From Flavihumibacter soli (GTDB taxonomy: Bacteria > Bacteroidota > Bacteroidia > Sphingobacteriales > Sphingobacteriaceae), in NCBI RefSeq assembly GCF_010692725.1, contig NZ_JAAFZB010000093.1:186001-250000 (forward strand): a stretch of DNA of 64,000 nucleotides, in the 5' to 3' direction. Of this stretch, positions 35,243 through 42,216 are shown in pieces. Every line of letters starts with the position of its first letter. The stretch's first letter is position 1. The position numbers and the translations under genes were made by a program. Below the pieces are notes generated by a model. The model did no database searches. It was given only the letters and a program-made list of their open reading frames with translations, and was not told the DNA's origin.

Positions 35243-35934
35243 CTTAGTTTGAATTGGATTAGTGATAACAGGATATAAATAAATATAATTATCGGTACGG
35301 CGGCAAATTTAAAAATTAAGACCAGAATTATTGCCGATACGACTAAAATATAGCGGAATAAATTATCATTGAAATTCAGGCTCTTGAATTTTAACGATAT
35401 CAGGGGAATCTCAGTAACCAATAAAATACTCATTCCCAGGCTGAAGATGAACAAGAAGAAAGGGTTCAGTATGTAAGCCGTCAGAAACCAGTTGTCCTGT
35501 GCCAATATCATGGGTAAAGAAGCTATCAATATCGCATTTGCAGGAGTTGGCAAGCCGATAAAGTTTTCAGACTGGCGAACATCGATATTGAATTTGGCTA
35601 GCCTTAACGCAGAAAAAACTGCTATAAGGAAAGCTGACAGGTTCAAAAAGGGGCTTATATTCCCTACCTGGGGTGATTGGAGGAATAACTGATAGACAAT
35701 CACTGAAGGCAATACTCCGAAGCTCACCATATCTGCCAGTGAATCAAGTTCCTTTCCTATATCAGAATACGCTTTTAAAAGCCGTGCTAACATTCCGTCA
35801 AAAAAGTCGAATACTGCGGCAACTAAAATTGCATAACCTGCAATTATCAGGTCTCCCTTAAAGGCATAAACAATGCCGATACACCCACTAAACAGATTTA
35901 AGCATGTAATAAAATTAGGTATGTGTTTCTTCAT
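35239..35934 (-). CDS. pssA: CDP-diacylglycerol--serine O-phosphatidyltransferase
   Basis: A 231-residue membrane protein with about seven helices. The CDP-alcohol phosphotransferase motif (DGxxAR..G..D..D) is present as D-G-M-L-A-R followed by G-K-E-L-D-S-L-A-D. It makes phosphatidylserine, the precursor of phosphatidylethanolamine, in the inner membrane. purS overlaps its stop by 4 bp. Confidence 0.92.
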   Translation of the reverse strand: MKKHIPNFITCLNLFSGCIGIVYAFKGDLIIAGYAILVAAVFDFFDGMLARLLKAYSDIGKELDSLADMVSFGVLPSVIVYQLFLQSPQVGNISPFLNLSAFLIAVFSALRLAKFNIDVRQSENFIGLPTPANAILIASLPMILAQDNWFLTAYILNPFFLFIFSLGMSILLVTEIPLISLKFKSLNFNDNLFRYILVVSAIILVLIFKFAAVPIIIFIYILLSLIQFKLR

Positions 35935-35955
35935 AAGCAGGGAGCTGAATCAGGT

Positions 35956-35994
35956 AAAGAACAAAGAACAAAGAACAAAGAACAAAGAACAAAG
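35956..35994 (+). repeat. Tandem heptamer array (AAAGAAC)x5
   Basis: Five perfect AAAGAAC copies (35956-35990) and a partial sixth. It lies in the 179-bp gap between rho and pssA, which otherwise is an A/G-rich stretch and a second heptamer array. A plus-strand open frame through it is only a by-product of the repeat. Confidence 0.9.
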
Positions 35995-36070
35995 ATATAA
36001 GAGGAAAAGCAGAAAGCAGGGATTGAAAACAAAAAAGAGTAAAGGAATAAAGAGAAAAGCTATGCAAACC

Positions 36071-36112
36071 CCTTATTCCTTCATCCTTGTTCCTTTATCC
36101 TTGCTCCTTTTT
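36071..36112 (+). repeat. Degenerate heptamer array (CCTTNNT)x6
   Basis: Six head-to-tail heptamers CCTTATT, CCTTCAT, CCTTGTT, CCTTTAT, CCTTGCT, CCTTTTT. The last ends one base before the rho stop codon. On the rho sense strand they read ANNAAGG. They could pair, with G-U wobble, with the AAAGAAC-derived array 80 bp further on. Confidence 0.85.
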
Positions 36113-36113
36113 A

Positions 36114-37748
36114 TTATGAATTCATAGAGATCAGGAACTCCTCATTAGTTCGTGTTCCCTTCATCTGTGATTGCAAAAACTCCATCGATTCCTGGGAATT
36201 CATATCAGCAAGATGGTTACGCAGGATCCAGATCCGCTGAAGGGTATCTTTATCAAGTAACAGGTCATCGCGACGGGTACTTGAAGCGGTAAGGTCAATA
36301 GCAGGGAAGATCCGTTTATTTGATAATTTACGATCCAGCTGGAGTTCCATGTTGCCGGTTCCTTTGAATTCTTCGAAAATTACTTCATCCATTTTTGAAC
36401 CTGTTTCGGTCAATGCGGTTGCGAGTATAGTTAAAGATCCGCCGTCTTCAATATTACGGGCGGCTCCGAAAAAGCGCTTAGGTTTATGAAGCGCATTGGC
36501 ATCGACACCGCCGGAAAGTATTTTTCCGGAAGCAGGAGCAACTGTATTATAAGCACGTGCCAGACGAGTTATTGAATCAAGTAAGATCACGACATCATGA
36601 CCGCATTCGACCATTCGTTTTGCTTTCTCAAGAACGATATTGGCGATTTTAACATGCCTCTCGGCAGGCTCATCAAATGTTGAGGATACCACTTCAGCGC
36701 GGACACTTCTTGCCATGTCTGTCACCTCTTCCGGACGTTCGTCTATCAGTAATATAATAAGGTAGACTTCCGGGTGATTTTTGGCGATAGCGTTTGCGAC
36801 ATCTTTCAGTAGCATCGTTTTACCTGTTTTGGGTTGTGCCACGATCAGACCACGCTGACCTTTACCAATAGGGGTAAAAAGATCCATGATGCGGGTAGAG
36901 CTATTGGAGTTACCCACAAAGAGATTCAATTTTTCAGTCGGGAAGAGGGGCGTTAAAAATTCGAAAGGCACCCTGTCGCGTACTTCCGCTGGAATACGAC
37001 CATTGATGGCCTCCACGCGTACCAAAGGGAAATATTTTTCACCTTCTTTTGGCGGCCTGATACTTCCCCTGACCGTATCACCTGTTTTTAAACCAAACAG
37101 TTTTATCTGTGATTGCGAAACATAAATATCATCGGGTGAGGAGAGGTAATTATAATCGGAGGAGCGAAGGAAACCATAACCATCGGGCATTATCTCCAGG
37201 ATTCCTTCATTGATTATGACATTATCAAAATCCAGGTTAATAGCCGGGGCCGCGGCGGCTTCCTGTTGTTGCCTGTTTTGATTCCGGCGTTCGAATTTAC
37301 GGTTTTCATTCGGCTGATTTGCAGTTGACTGACCAGCTGATCTTTGTTCCTTTATTTCAGGCTGAGGCTGAGAGGTGATCTCAGGTAATTCCGGGACCAT
37401 TTCAGGCTCTGGCTCGGCCTCCACAGTAATATCGTCCTCTTCGTCGAATTCAGGGAGACGGGTATTATCAACGGGAGCTTCTTTATGTCTTTTACTTTCA
37501 GTGGCTTTGGTTGATCTGGCGCGCTTGCGCGGTTTTTCTTCTACCGGAGCTATTGTGGCTGCAGCGCCGTTTGAAAATAAGTTTGCAGGACCCTCATTCA
37601 CGACGGGTTCTGGTGCTGCGCTTTTTTCTATGATCTTCGTGATCAGTTCTTGTTTACGGAATGAATCGGCATCGGCAATACCATAGTTTTGAGCAATCTC
37701 ACGAAGCTCAGACACGAGCTTATCGTTCAATTTATTAATTTCCAGCAT
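36114..37748 (-). CDS. rho: Transcription termination factor Rho
   Basis: A 544-residue Rho, longer than the 419 of E. coli. Residues 1-45 are the Rho_N SAP-like helices. About 60-165 is a polar, low-complexity stretch (Glu/Pro-rich, then Q/N/R-rich: [12 protein letters not shown]). Then come the cold-shock RNA-binding domain ([11 protein letters not shown]) and the RecA-like ATPase with P-loop A-Q-P-K-T-G-K-T and the [17 protein letters not shown] region. It ends untranslated transcripts. Such disordered insertions are typical of Bacteroidota Rho. Confidence 0.95.
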   Translation of the reverse strand: MLEINKLNDKLVSELREIAQNYGIADADSFRKQELITKIIEKSAAPEPVVNEGPANLFSNGAAATIAPVEEKPRKRARSTKATESKRHKEAPVDNTRLPEFDEEDDITVEAEPEPEMVPELPEITSQPQPEIKEQRSAGQSTANQPNENRKFERRNQNRQQQEAAAAPAINLDFDNVIINEGILEIMPDGYGFLRSSDYNYLSSPDDIYVSQSQIKLFGLKTGDTVRGSIRPPKEGEKYFPLVRVEAINGRIPAEVRDRVPFEFLTPLFPTEKLNLFVGNSNSSTRIMDLFTPIGKGQRGLIVAQPKTGKTMLLKDVANAIAKNHPEVYLIILLIDERPEEVTDMARSVRAEVVSSTFDEPAERHVKIANIVLEKAKRMVECGHDVVILLDSITRLARAYNTVAPASGKILSGGVDANALHKPKRFFGAARNIEDGGSLTILATALTETGSKMDEVIFEEFKGTGNMELQLDRKLSNKRIFPAIDLTASSTRRDDLLLDKDTLQRIWILRNHLADMNSQESMEFLQSQMKGTRTNEEFLISMNS

Positions 37749-37882
37749 TAAATATTTGTGTTAAGGATTTTTTGATTAAAAAGGATTTATCCGGCAGGAT
37801 ACAGTCAGTAATTTTCTATAACTAAATCTAATAAGAATTTTATGCGATTTCCTGTATGCAGGAGTAAATTGAGATAACGACA

Positions 37883-37913
37883 CAATTGTATACAATAAAA
37901 TGAAATAAACAAA
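37883..37913 (-). promoter_or_regulatory. Candidate rho promoter with long leader
   Basis: On the minus strand TTTG (37913-37910) and TACAATTG (37890-37883) are 19 bp apart. The second box fits TAnnTTTG at seven of eight positions. It would give a leader of about 130 nt before the rho ATG at 37748, room for autoregulation, which is known for rho in E. coli. Confidence 0.45.
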
Positions 37914-37984
37914 AAACTTTTAAGGTTTTTTTAAAGAGGAAGCTTCTTTCTTTTTTAATTTCGCACAAAATAAACACTTCCAGA

Positions 37985-38824
37985 ATGACCCGACAGCAGC
38001 TAATTGAGCAGATACAGGCAAAAAAATCTTGTTTATGTATCGGCTTGGATACAGATATAACGCTAATCCCTCATTTTTTATTGGATTATCCGGATCCTGT
38101 TTTAGAATTTAATAAGCGCATAATTGATGCCACATCTGATCTATGTGTAGCCTATAAGCCAAACAGTGCTTTTTACGAAAGTCGGGGCATAGCTGGCTGG
38201 CAGAGCCTGATAGACACCTGGAGGCATATTCCATCTGACTGTTTGAGTATAATAGACGCAAAGCGGGGTGATATCGGAAATACATCTACAATGTATGCTA
38301 AGGCTTTTTTTGACGAGAAGTCTTCCGGAATGAGTTTCGATGCTATCACTGTCGCTCCATATATGGGGAGCGATTCGGTTAATCCGTTTCTGGCTTTTGA
38401 TGAGAAATGGGTGATCCTCCTTGCTCATACCTCCAATGAAGGGGGAGGCGATTTTCAACTTCTTAAAACAGACGATCGCTATCTGTTCGAAGCTGTCATT
38501 GATAAAGCAAATACCTGGACAGGCTCCGATCGCCTGATGTATGTAATGGGAGCCACCAGGCCTGAATCGTTCGCCCTAATAAGAAAACATGCCCCGGATC
38601 ATTTTTTACTGGTTCCCGGAATAGGTGCGCAGGGTGGAAATCTTCAGGATGTCTGCCGCAACGGTTTAAATAAGGACTGCGGATTATTGATCAATGCTTC
38701 ACGTTCAATCATCTACGCATCGAAAGGTGAAGACTTTGCAGTACGGGCTCGGGAAGAGGCTATGAAGATGCAAAAGGAAATTGCGCTGGAATTAGAACGA
38801 TATAATTCCCTTCATGCCAGCTAA
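37985..38824 (+). CDS. pyrF: Orotidine-5'-phosphate decarboxylase, type 2
   Basis: A 279-residue TIM-barrel enzyme of the long PyrF type. D-A-K-R-G-D-I-G-N-T-S is the catalytic D-x-K-R-x-D-I motif, and C-I-G-L-D-T-D near the start binds substrate. It makes UMP from OMP, the last step of pyrimidine synthesis. The EamA gene starts within its last 11 bp. Confidence 0.94.
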   Translation: MTRQQLIEQIQAKKSCLCIGLDTDITLIPHFLLDYPDPVLEFNKRIIDATSDLCVAYKPNSAFYESRGIAGWQSLIDTWRHIPSDCLSIIDAKRGDIGNTSTMYAKAFFDEKSSGMSFDAITVAPYMGSDSVNPFLAFDEKWVILLAHTSNEGGGDFQLLKTDDRYLFEAVIDKANTWTGSDRLMYVMGATRPESFALIRKHAPDHFLLVPGIGAQGGNLQDVCRNGLNKDCGLLINASRSIIYASKGEDFAVRAREEAMKMQKEIALELERYNSLHAS

Positions 38825-39749
38825 ACGGGATTTTAAACTATTTTTTGCTCTGTTCAGTGTTGCACTATTTTGGGGCACGACATTCCTGGCAATAAGAATC
38901 GGTGTCGAGACGGTGCCTCCTTTACTGGTAACGGGGCTAAGAAACGTAATTGCGGGGTTCATTTTTCTGACCTATCTCGTCTATTCAAAGAAGTTGGAGA
39001 AGATGGACTGGCCGCGTTTGAGGCGTAATATGATCATTGCACTGATGATGATCGTGCTGGCCAATGGCCTAACCACCTTCGCCGAAAAGTATATTTCCAG
39101 TGGCCTCGCAGCTCTTATATCGACCCTATCACCCTTAACAGTTTTGCTCATTAATCTTAGTCTCGGCAATGAAAAGCCATCCTTAAAGATATTCACAGGT
39201 ATATTCCTCGGCATTTCCGGTATGTACCTGATATATCAGAATAATATCAACGATCTGTTTAATCCGGAATATCGGCTTGGCATCGGTGCTATTTTATTTG
39301 CGGTATTCACATGGGCAACCGGAACTGTATATACAAAGCGTAGTGCCGCCCATCCAGGGAACATTGTAGTCAATTTATGTGTTCAAATGCTTTTCGCCGG
39401 TATATTGATGGTCGTTTTCCAGTTATTCCTGGATCCGGTTGGAGCGTGGCAAAATTGGAGTCAGCGCAGCTTCTTAGCTGTGATCTACCTTGCGATTTTT
39501 GGTTCGGTGATTGGTTATGCCTCTTACACCTACGCCCTGTCAAGGCTTCCTTCTACCAGGGTTTCTGTAATAACTTATATAAACGTGGTGGTAGCGTTGT
39601 TCCTGGGTTGGCTGATCCTCGGTGAGCATATCACCTTGCGCATTGTCATCGCTGCAGCATTGATAATCGGGGGTGTCATTGTGGCAAATCTCCGGAGAAA
39701 GGAGCTTGTCAAATCGGAGAAGGATCCTGTCCCGGAAGTGATCGAGTGA
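38814..39749 (+). CDS. EamA/DMT family transporter
   Basis: A 311-residue protein with ten membrane helices in two EamA repeats: F-W-G-T-T-F-L-A-I-R-I-G-V-E near the start, and S-V-I-G-Y-A-S-Y-T-Y-A-L then N-V-V-V-A-L-F-L-G-W in the second. Substrate unknown. It overlaps pyrF by 11 bp. Confidence 0.88.
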   Translation: MPAKRDFKLFFALFSVALFWGTTFLAIRIGVETVPPLLVTGLRNVIAGFIFLTYLVYSKKLEKMDWPRLRRNMIIALMMIVLANGLTTFAEKYISSGLAALISTLSPLTVLLINLSLGNEKPSLKIFTGIFLGISGMYLIYQNNINDLFNPEYRLGIGAILFAVFTWATGTVYTKRSAAHPGNIVVNLCVQMLFAGILMVVFQLFLDPVGAWQNWSQRSFLAVIYLAIFGSVIGYASYTYALSRLPSTRVSVITYINVVVALFLGWLILGEHITLRIVIAAALIIGGVIVANLRRKELVKSEKDPVPEVIE

Positions 39750-39785
39750 TTTTTTTGGAAAAGCAAAAAAAGTGTAAATTGTTTA

Positions 39786-41063
39786 ATGACTTTTTCCGAA
39801 GATCTTTTACACTTTATCTGGAAGTTTCGTTTATTCAGCCAGAAGGATTTGCTTACAGTATCAGGCTTATCCGTTGAGATCCTGAAGAATGGGATGCATA
39901 ACCATAATGCCGGCCCTGATTTTGAGAACGCCCTGATCCGCATTGGAGAGACTACCTGGGCAGGCAACGTCGAAATTCACTTAAGATCGTCGGACTGGGA
40001 AAGGCATAAACACGATTCAGATGCTGCGTACAATAGTGTTATCCTTCATGTGGTTTATGTATGTGACAAGGATGTCTTTCGGCAAAACGGCACGGTGGTT
40101 CCGCAACTGGTTATTCATGAGATACCCGAAGTCATCTTAAAAAATTATGAGGGGCTGATGCACAGCCTTAACTGGATACCCTGTGAAAGGCACCTGGCAG
40201 CTGTGGAGGAGTATCATGTCAGAAGCTGGCTATCACGAGTGCTGATAGAGAGATTACAGGTGAAATCTGAAAGCTTGAAAGAGGTTCTTGCTGAATACAA
40301 GGGCAGCTGGGAGGATGGATTTTACATTATGTTGGCAAGAAATTTTGGTTTTAAAACGAACGCTCTGCCTTTCGAACTTTTGGCGCGTTCTCTTCCTCAA
40401 CAGGTATTATCTAAGCATAAGAACCATCCTTTACAGATTGAAGCGTTGGTATTCGGGCAAGCCGGTTTTTTAGAACAAAATTTTGCCGATGAATATCCCC
40501 GGAAACTTAAGACGGAATACGCGTTTTTAAGAAAGAAATACGCCCTTACGCCGGTAGATCATTATACCTGGAAGTATATGCGCCTAAGACCTCAAAATTT
40601 CCCCTGCATACGGCTTGCTCAGTTTGCAGCGTTGATTTTAAGATCCAGTCATTTATTCTCGCGGGTTCTGGAAGAAAAGAGAGCTCGGGGAATAATCAGT
40701 ATGTTTGCTGATCTGACTTTGAATAATTATTGGGAAACCCATTACAGGTTTGACGTTGTTTCAGAAAAAACTTCAAAACAAATTGGAAACCAATCAATTA
40801 ATAATATATTAGTCAATACAATTGCAGTGTCGTTGTTCGCTTACGGACGTCATCTCGGCCAGCAAACTTTTATAGACAGGGCGATTGAGCTTCTCGAAAA
40901 TGTCCCGGCGGAAAGCAATCAGATAACGAACCGGTTTAGTATAATAGGATTCAAACCGAAATATGCAGATCATTCTCAGGCGTTGATACAGTTGAAAAGA
41001 TATTATTGTGACGCCAGAAAATGTCTTCAGTGCGGAATCGGGGTGCAACTTTTAAAGCAATAA
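39786..41063 (+). CDS. DUF2851 family protein
   Basis: A 425-residue soluble protein that fits the Bacteroidota DUF2851 family: the N terminus E-D-L-L-H-F-I-W-K-F-R-L-F, then N-A-G-P-D-F-E-N-A, W-A-G-N-V-E-I-H-L-R-S-S-D-W and H-V-V-Y-V-C-D-K. It ends with a C-x-x-C pair (R-K-C-L-Q-C-G-I-G). The conserved E/D/N/H pattern near residues 35-75 resembles a nuclease-like core, but no activity is known to me. The PspC gene follows at once. Confidence 0.85.
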   Translation: MTFSEDLLHFIWKFRLFSQKDLLTVSGLSVEILKNGMHNHNAGPDFENALIRIGETTWAGNVEIHLRSSDWERHKHDSDAAYNSVILHVVYVCDKDVFRQNGTVVPQLVIHEIPEVILKNYEGLMHSLNWIPCERHLAAVEEYHVRSWLSRVLIERLQVKSESLKEVLAEYKGSWEDGFYIMLARNFGFKTNALPFELLARSLPQQVLSKHKNHPLQIEALVFGQAGFLEQNFADEYPRKLKTEYAFLRKKYALTPVDHYTWKYMRLRPQNFPCIRLAQFAALILRSSHLFSRVLEEKRARGIISMFADLTLNNYWETHYRFDVVSEKTSKQIGNQSINNILVNTIAVSLFAYGRHLGQQTFIDRAIELLENVPAESNQITNRFSIIGFKPKYADHSQALIQLKRYYCDARKCLQCGIGVQLLKQ

Positions 41064-41066
41064 TTG

Positions 41067-41282
41067 ATGTTACAGGATATACTTACATTTTTTGAAAAAC
41101 GATCATTTGGAGTTTGTGCTTATTTAGGCGAACGCTTGAATATTTCGATATCCAAGATCAGGCTATTTTTTATTTATTCTTCCTTTCTTGCAGTCGGATT
41201 CCCCCTGATCTTTTACTTTATGGCCGCGTTTGTTCTTGATATCCGGAATTATATAAAACGTATCAGGATATTTGACTTCTAG
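41067..41282 (+). CDS. PspC domain small membrane protein
   Basis: A 71-residue protein. The N-terminal F-G-V-C-A-Y-L-G-E-R-L-N-I-S and two hydrophobic stretches (about 31-57) match the PspC domain of phage-shock envelope-stress systems. I chose the ATG at 41067; a TTG at 41064 would add one residue. It follows the DUF2851 stop by 3 bp and is probably co-translated. The stop lies against the stop of the convergent ankyrin gene. Confidence 0.8.
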   Translation: MLQDILTFFEKRSFGVCAYLGERLNISISKIRLFFIYSSFLAVGFPLIFYFMAAFVLDIRNYIKRIRIFDF

Positions 41283-41933
41283 CTATTCGGAAAGTATCTT
41301 GGCGATATCGCTGAAGCCCTTTTCGGCAGCAAGGTTCGCCGGAGTTTTTCCACCTTCCATACGGGCGTTAACCAGGGCACCGGCTTCAAGCAACACAATA
41401 AGTAATTCAATATTACCGTTTTGAGCCGCAGAATGTAAGGGTGTAACACCTGATTGCTGTGCTACGTTAACTTTGGCGCCGGCTTCCATCAGCATCTTCG
41501 CGATCATGGTATGATCAGCAGCCACCGCCGAATGAAGCGGGTAGACATTGAAGCCATTCTGTGAAGGTATATTAGGATCTGCGTTTTTAAGTAATAAATA
41601 CCGCGCGACGTCTTCATGCCCAAAGTAGGCGGCAAGGCCTAAAGGAGTGAAACCGTCTTCGGAATAATCATTTACTATTTCCGGATTTAAGTAAATCAAA
41701 TGTGCTACAGCATCGAATTTGCCAACAGCACAAGCTTCGAAGATACTTATGTCTTGAACATGCCTTAAGATTATTGCTGAAAGTTCTGGTTTCTTGTAAT
41801 AACATGTGAGCATTAAGGGGGACACTTTTAAGCTCGTATGCTTATGCACCAGGGAGGGATCATTTTGAAGAAGTTTATCTAATGCAGATGCATCGCCTGT
41901 TTCAATATATTCTTCAAGTAAAATTAGGCTCAT
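41283..41933 (-). CDS. Ankyrin repeat protein
   Basis: A 216-residue soluble protein made of about five ankyrin repeats, clear in D-G-F-T-P-L-G-L-A-A-Y-F-G-H, N-V-Y-P-L-H-S-A-V-A-A-D-H, G-V-T-P-L-H-S-A-A-Q-N-G-N and G-K-T-P-A-N-L-A-A-E-K-G. Such repeats bind other proteins; the partner is unknown. No signal peptide. I chose the ATG at 41933, since the frame continues upstream to a TTG without repeats. Confidence 0.88.
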   Translation of the reverse strand: MSLILLEEYIETGDASALDKLLQNDPSLVHKHTSLKVSPLMLTCYYKKPELSAIILRHVQDISIFEACAVGKFDAVAHLIYLNPEIVNDYSEDGFTPLGLAAYFGHEDVARYLLLKNADPNIPSQNGFNVYPLHSAVAADHTMIAKMLMEAGAKVNVAQQSGVTPLHSAAQNGNIELLIVLLEAGALVNARMEGGKTPANLAAEKGFSDIAKILSE

Positions 41934-41981
41934 TTTAGGGGTACTGACCAATGTGTGAAGATCAATTATACCAAAAATAAA

Positions 41982-42014
41982 CAAAAAATCCCACCCCGAA
42001 TTTCGGAGTGGGAT
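41982..42014 (-). terminator. Minus-strand intrinsic terminator with no gene in front of it
   Basis: Read on the minus strand, ATCCCACTCCGAA and TTCGGGGTGGGAT form a 13-bp helix (one U-G wobble; the plus-strand RNA would have a C-A mismatch there) followed by TTTTTT. The only minus-strand sequence upstream is the gap before ftsK, which faces the other way. It therefore probably ends a small RNA. Confidence 0.75.
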
Positions 42015-42146
42015 AACCTAAACAACTCAACTTAAACCTAAAAACCTAACTTAATATAAAACCTGAACTATCTCGCATACCGTTGAATTGCGGTATTACA
42101 TATTAGAGGAAATCCAGGTGAGATGGTTTAATCTCTTGCTAAAAAA

Positions 42147-42186
42147 GTTTATCATCGTACGATCATATCTGATATTGGAGATAAAC
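42147..42186. repeat. Nested palindromes before the ftsK -7 box
   Basis: An outer 7-bp inverted repeat, GTTTATC and GATAAAC, encloses the perfect palindrome ATCGTACGAT and then ATATC-T-GATAT. It ends one base before the TATATTTG box of ftsK, so it covers the -33 region. Confidence 0.55.
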
Positions 42187-42187
42187 T

Positions 42188-42195
42188 TATATTTG
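42188..42195 (+). promoter_or_regulatory. Candidate -7 element of ftsK
   Basis: TATATTTG, an exact TAnnTTTG match, 21 bp before the ftsK ATG. There is no clear -33 TTTG; the region is occupied by nested palindromes. Confidence 0.45.
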
Positions 42196-42216
42196 TGCTA
42201 TTAACAAACTATTCGA

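Larger units (their letters stand above)
42015..42200 (-). ncRNA. Candidate small RNA ending at the 41982 terminator
   Basis: An untranslated stretch of about 185 nt upstream of a strong orphan terminator. On the minus strand it can form GTTTATC/GATAAAC (42186-42147), GAGAT/ATCTC, ATACCG/CGGTAT, and an ACCTG/CAGGT stem closing the latter, then a U/G-rich single strand with repeated AGGTTT before the terminator. Size and layout would suit a 6S-like RNA, but no consensus is recognised. A near-match -7 box (TAGTTTG) lies at 42211-42205. Confidence 0.3.

Noticed and set aside
35956-36112. Possible CRISPR array
   Set aside because: The units are 7 bp and contiguous, with no spacers. No cas genes are nearby.
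35873-36127. A plus-strand frame rich in K, N, E, Q and R
   Set aside because: It only translates the heptamer repeats and has no start region or similarity.
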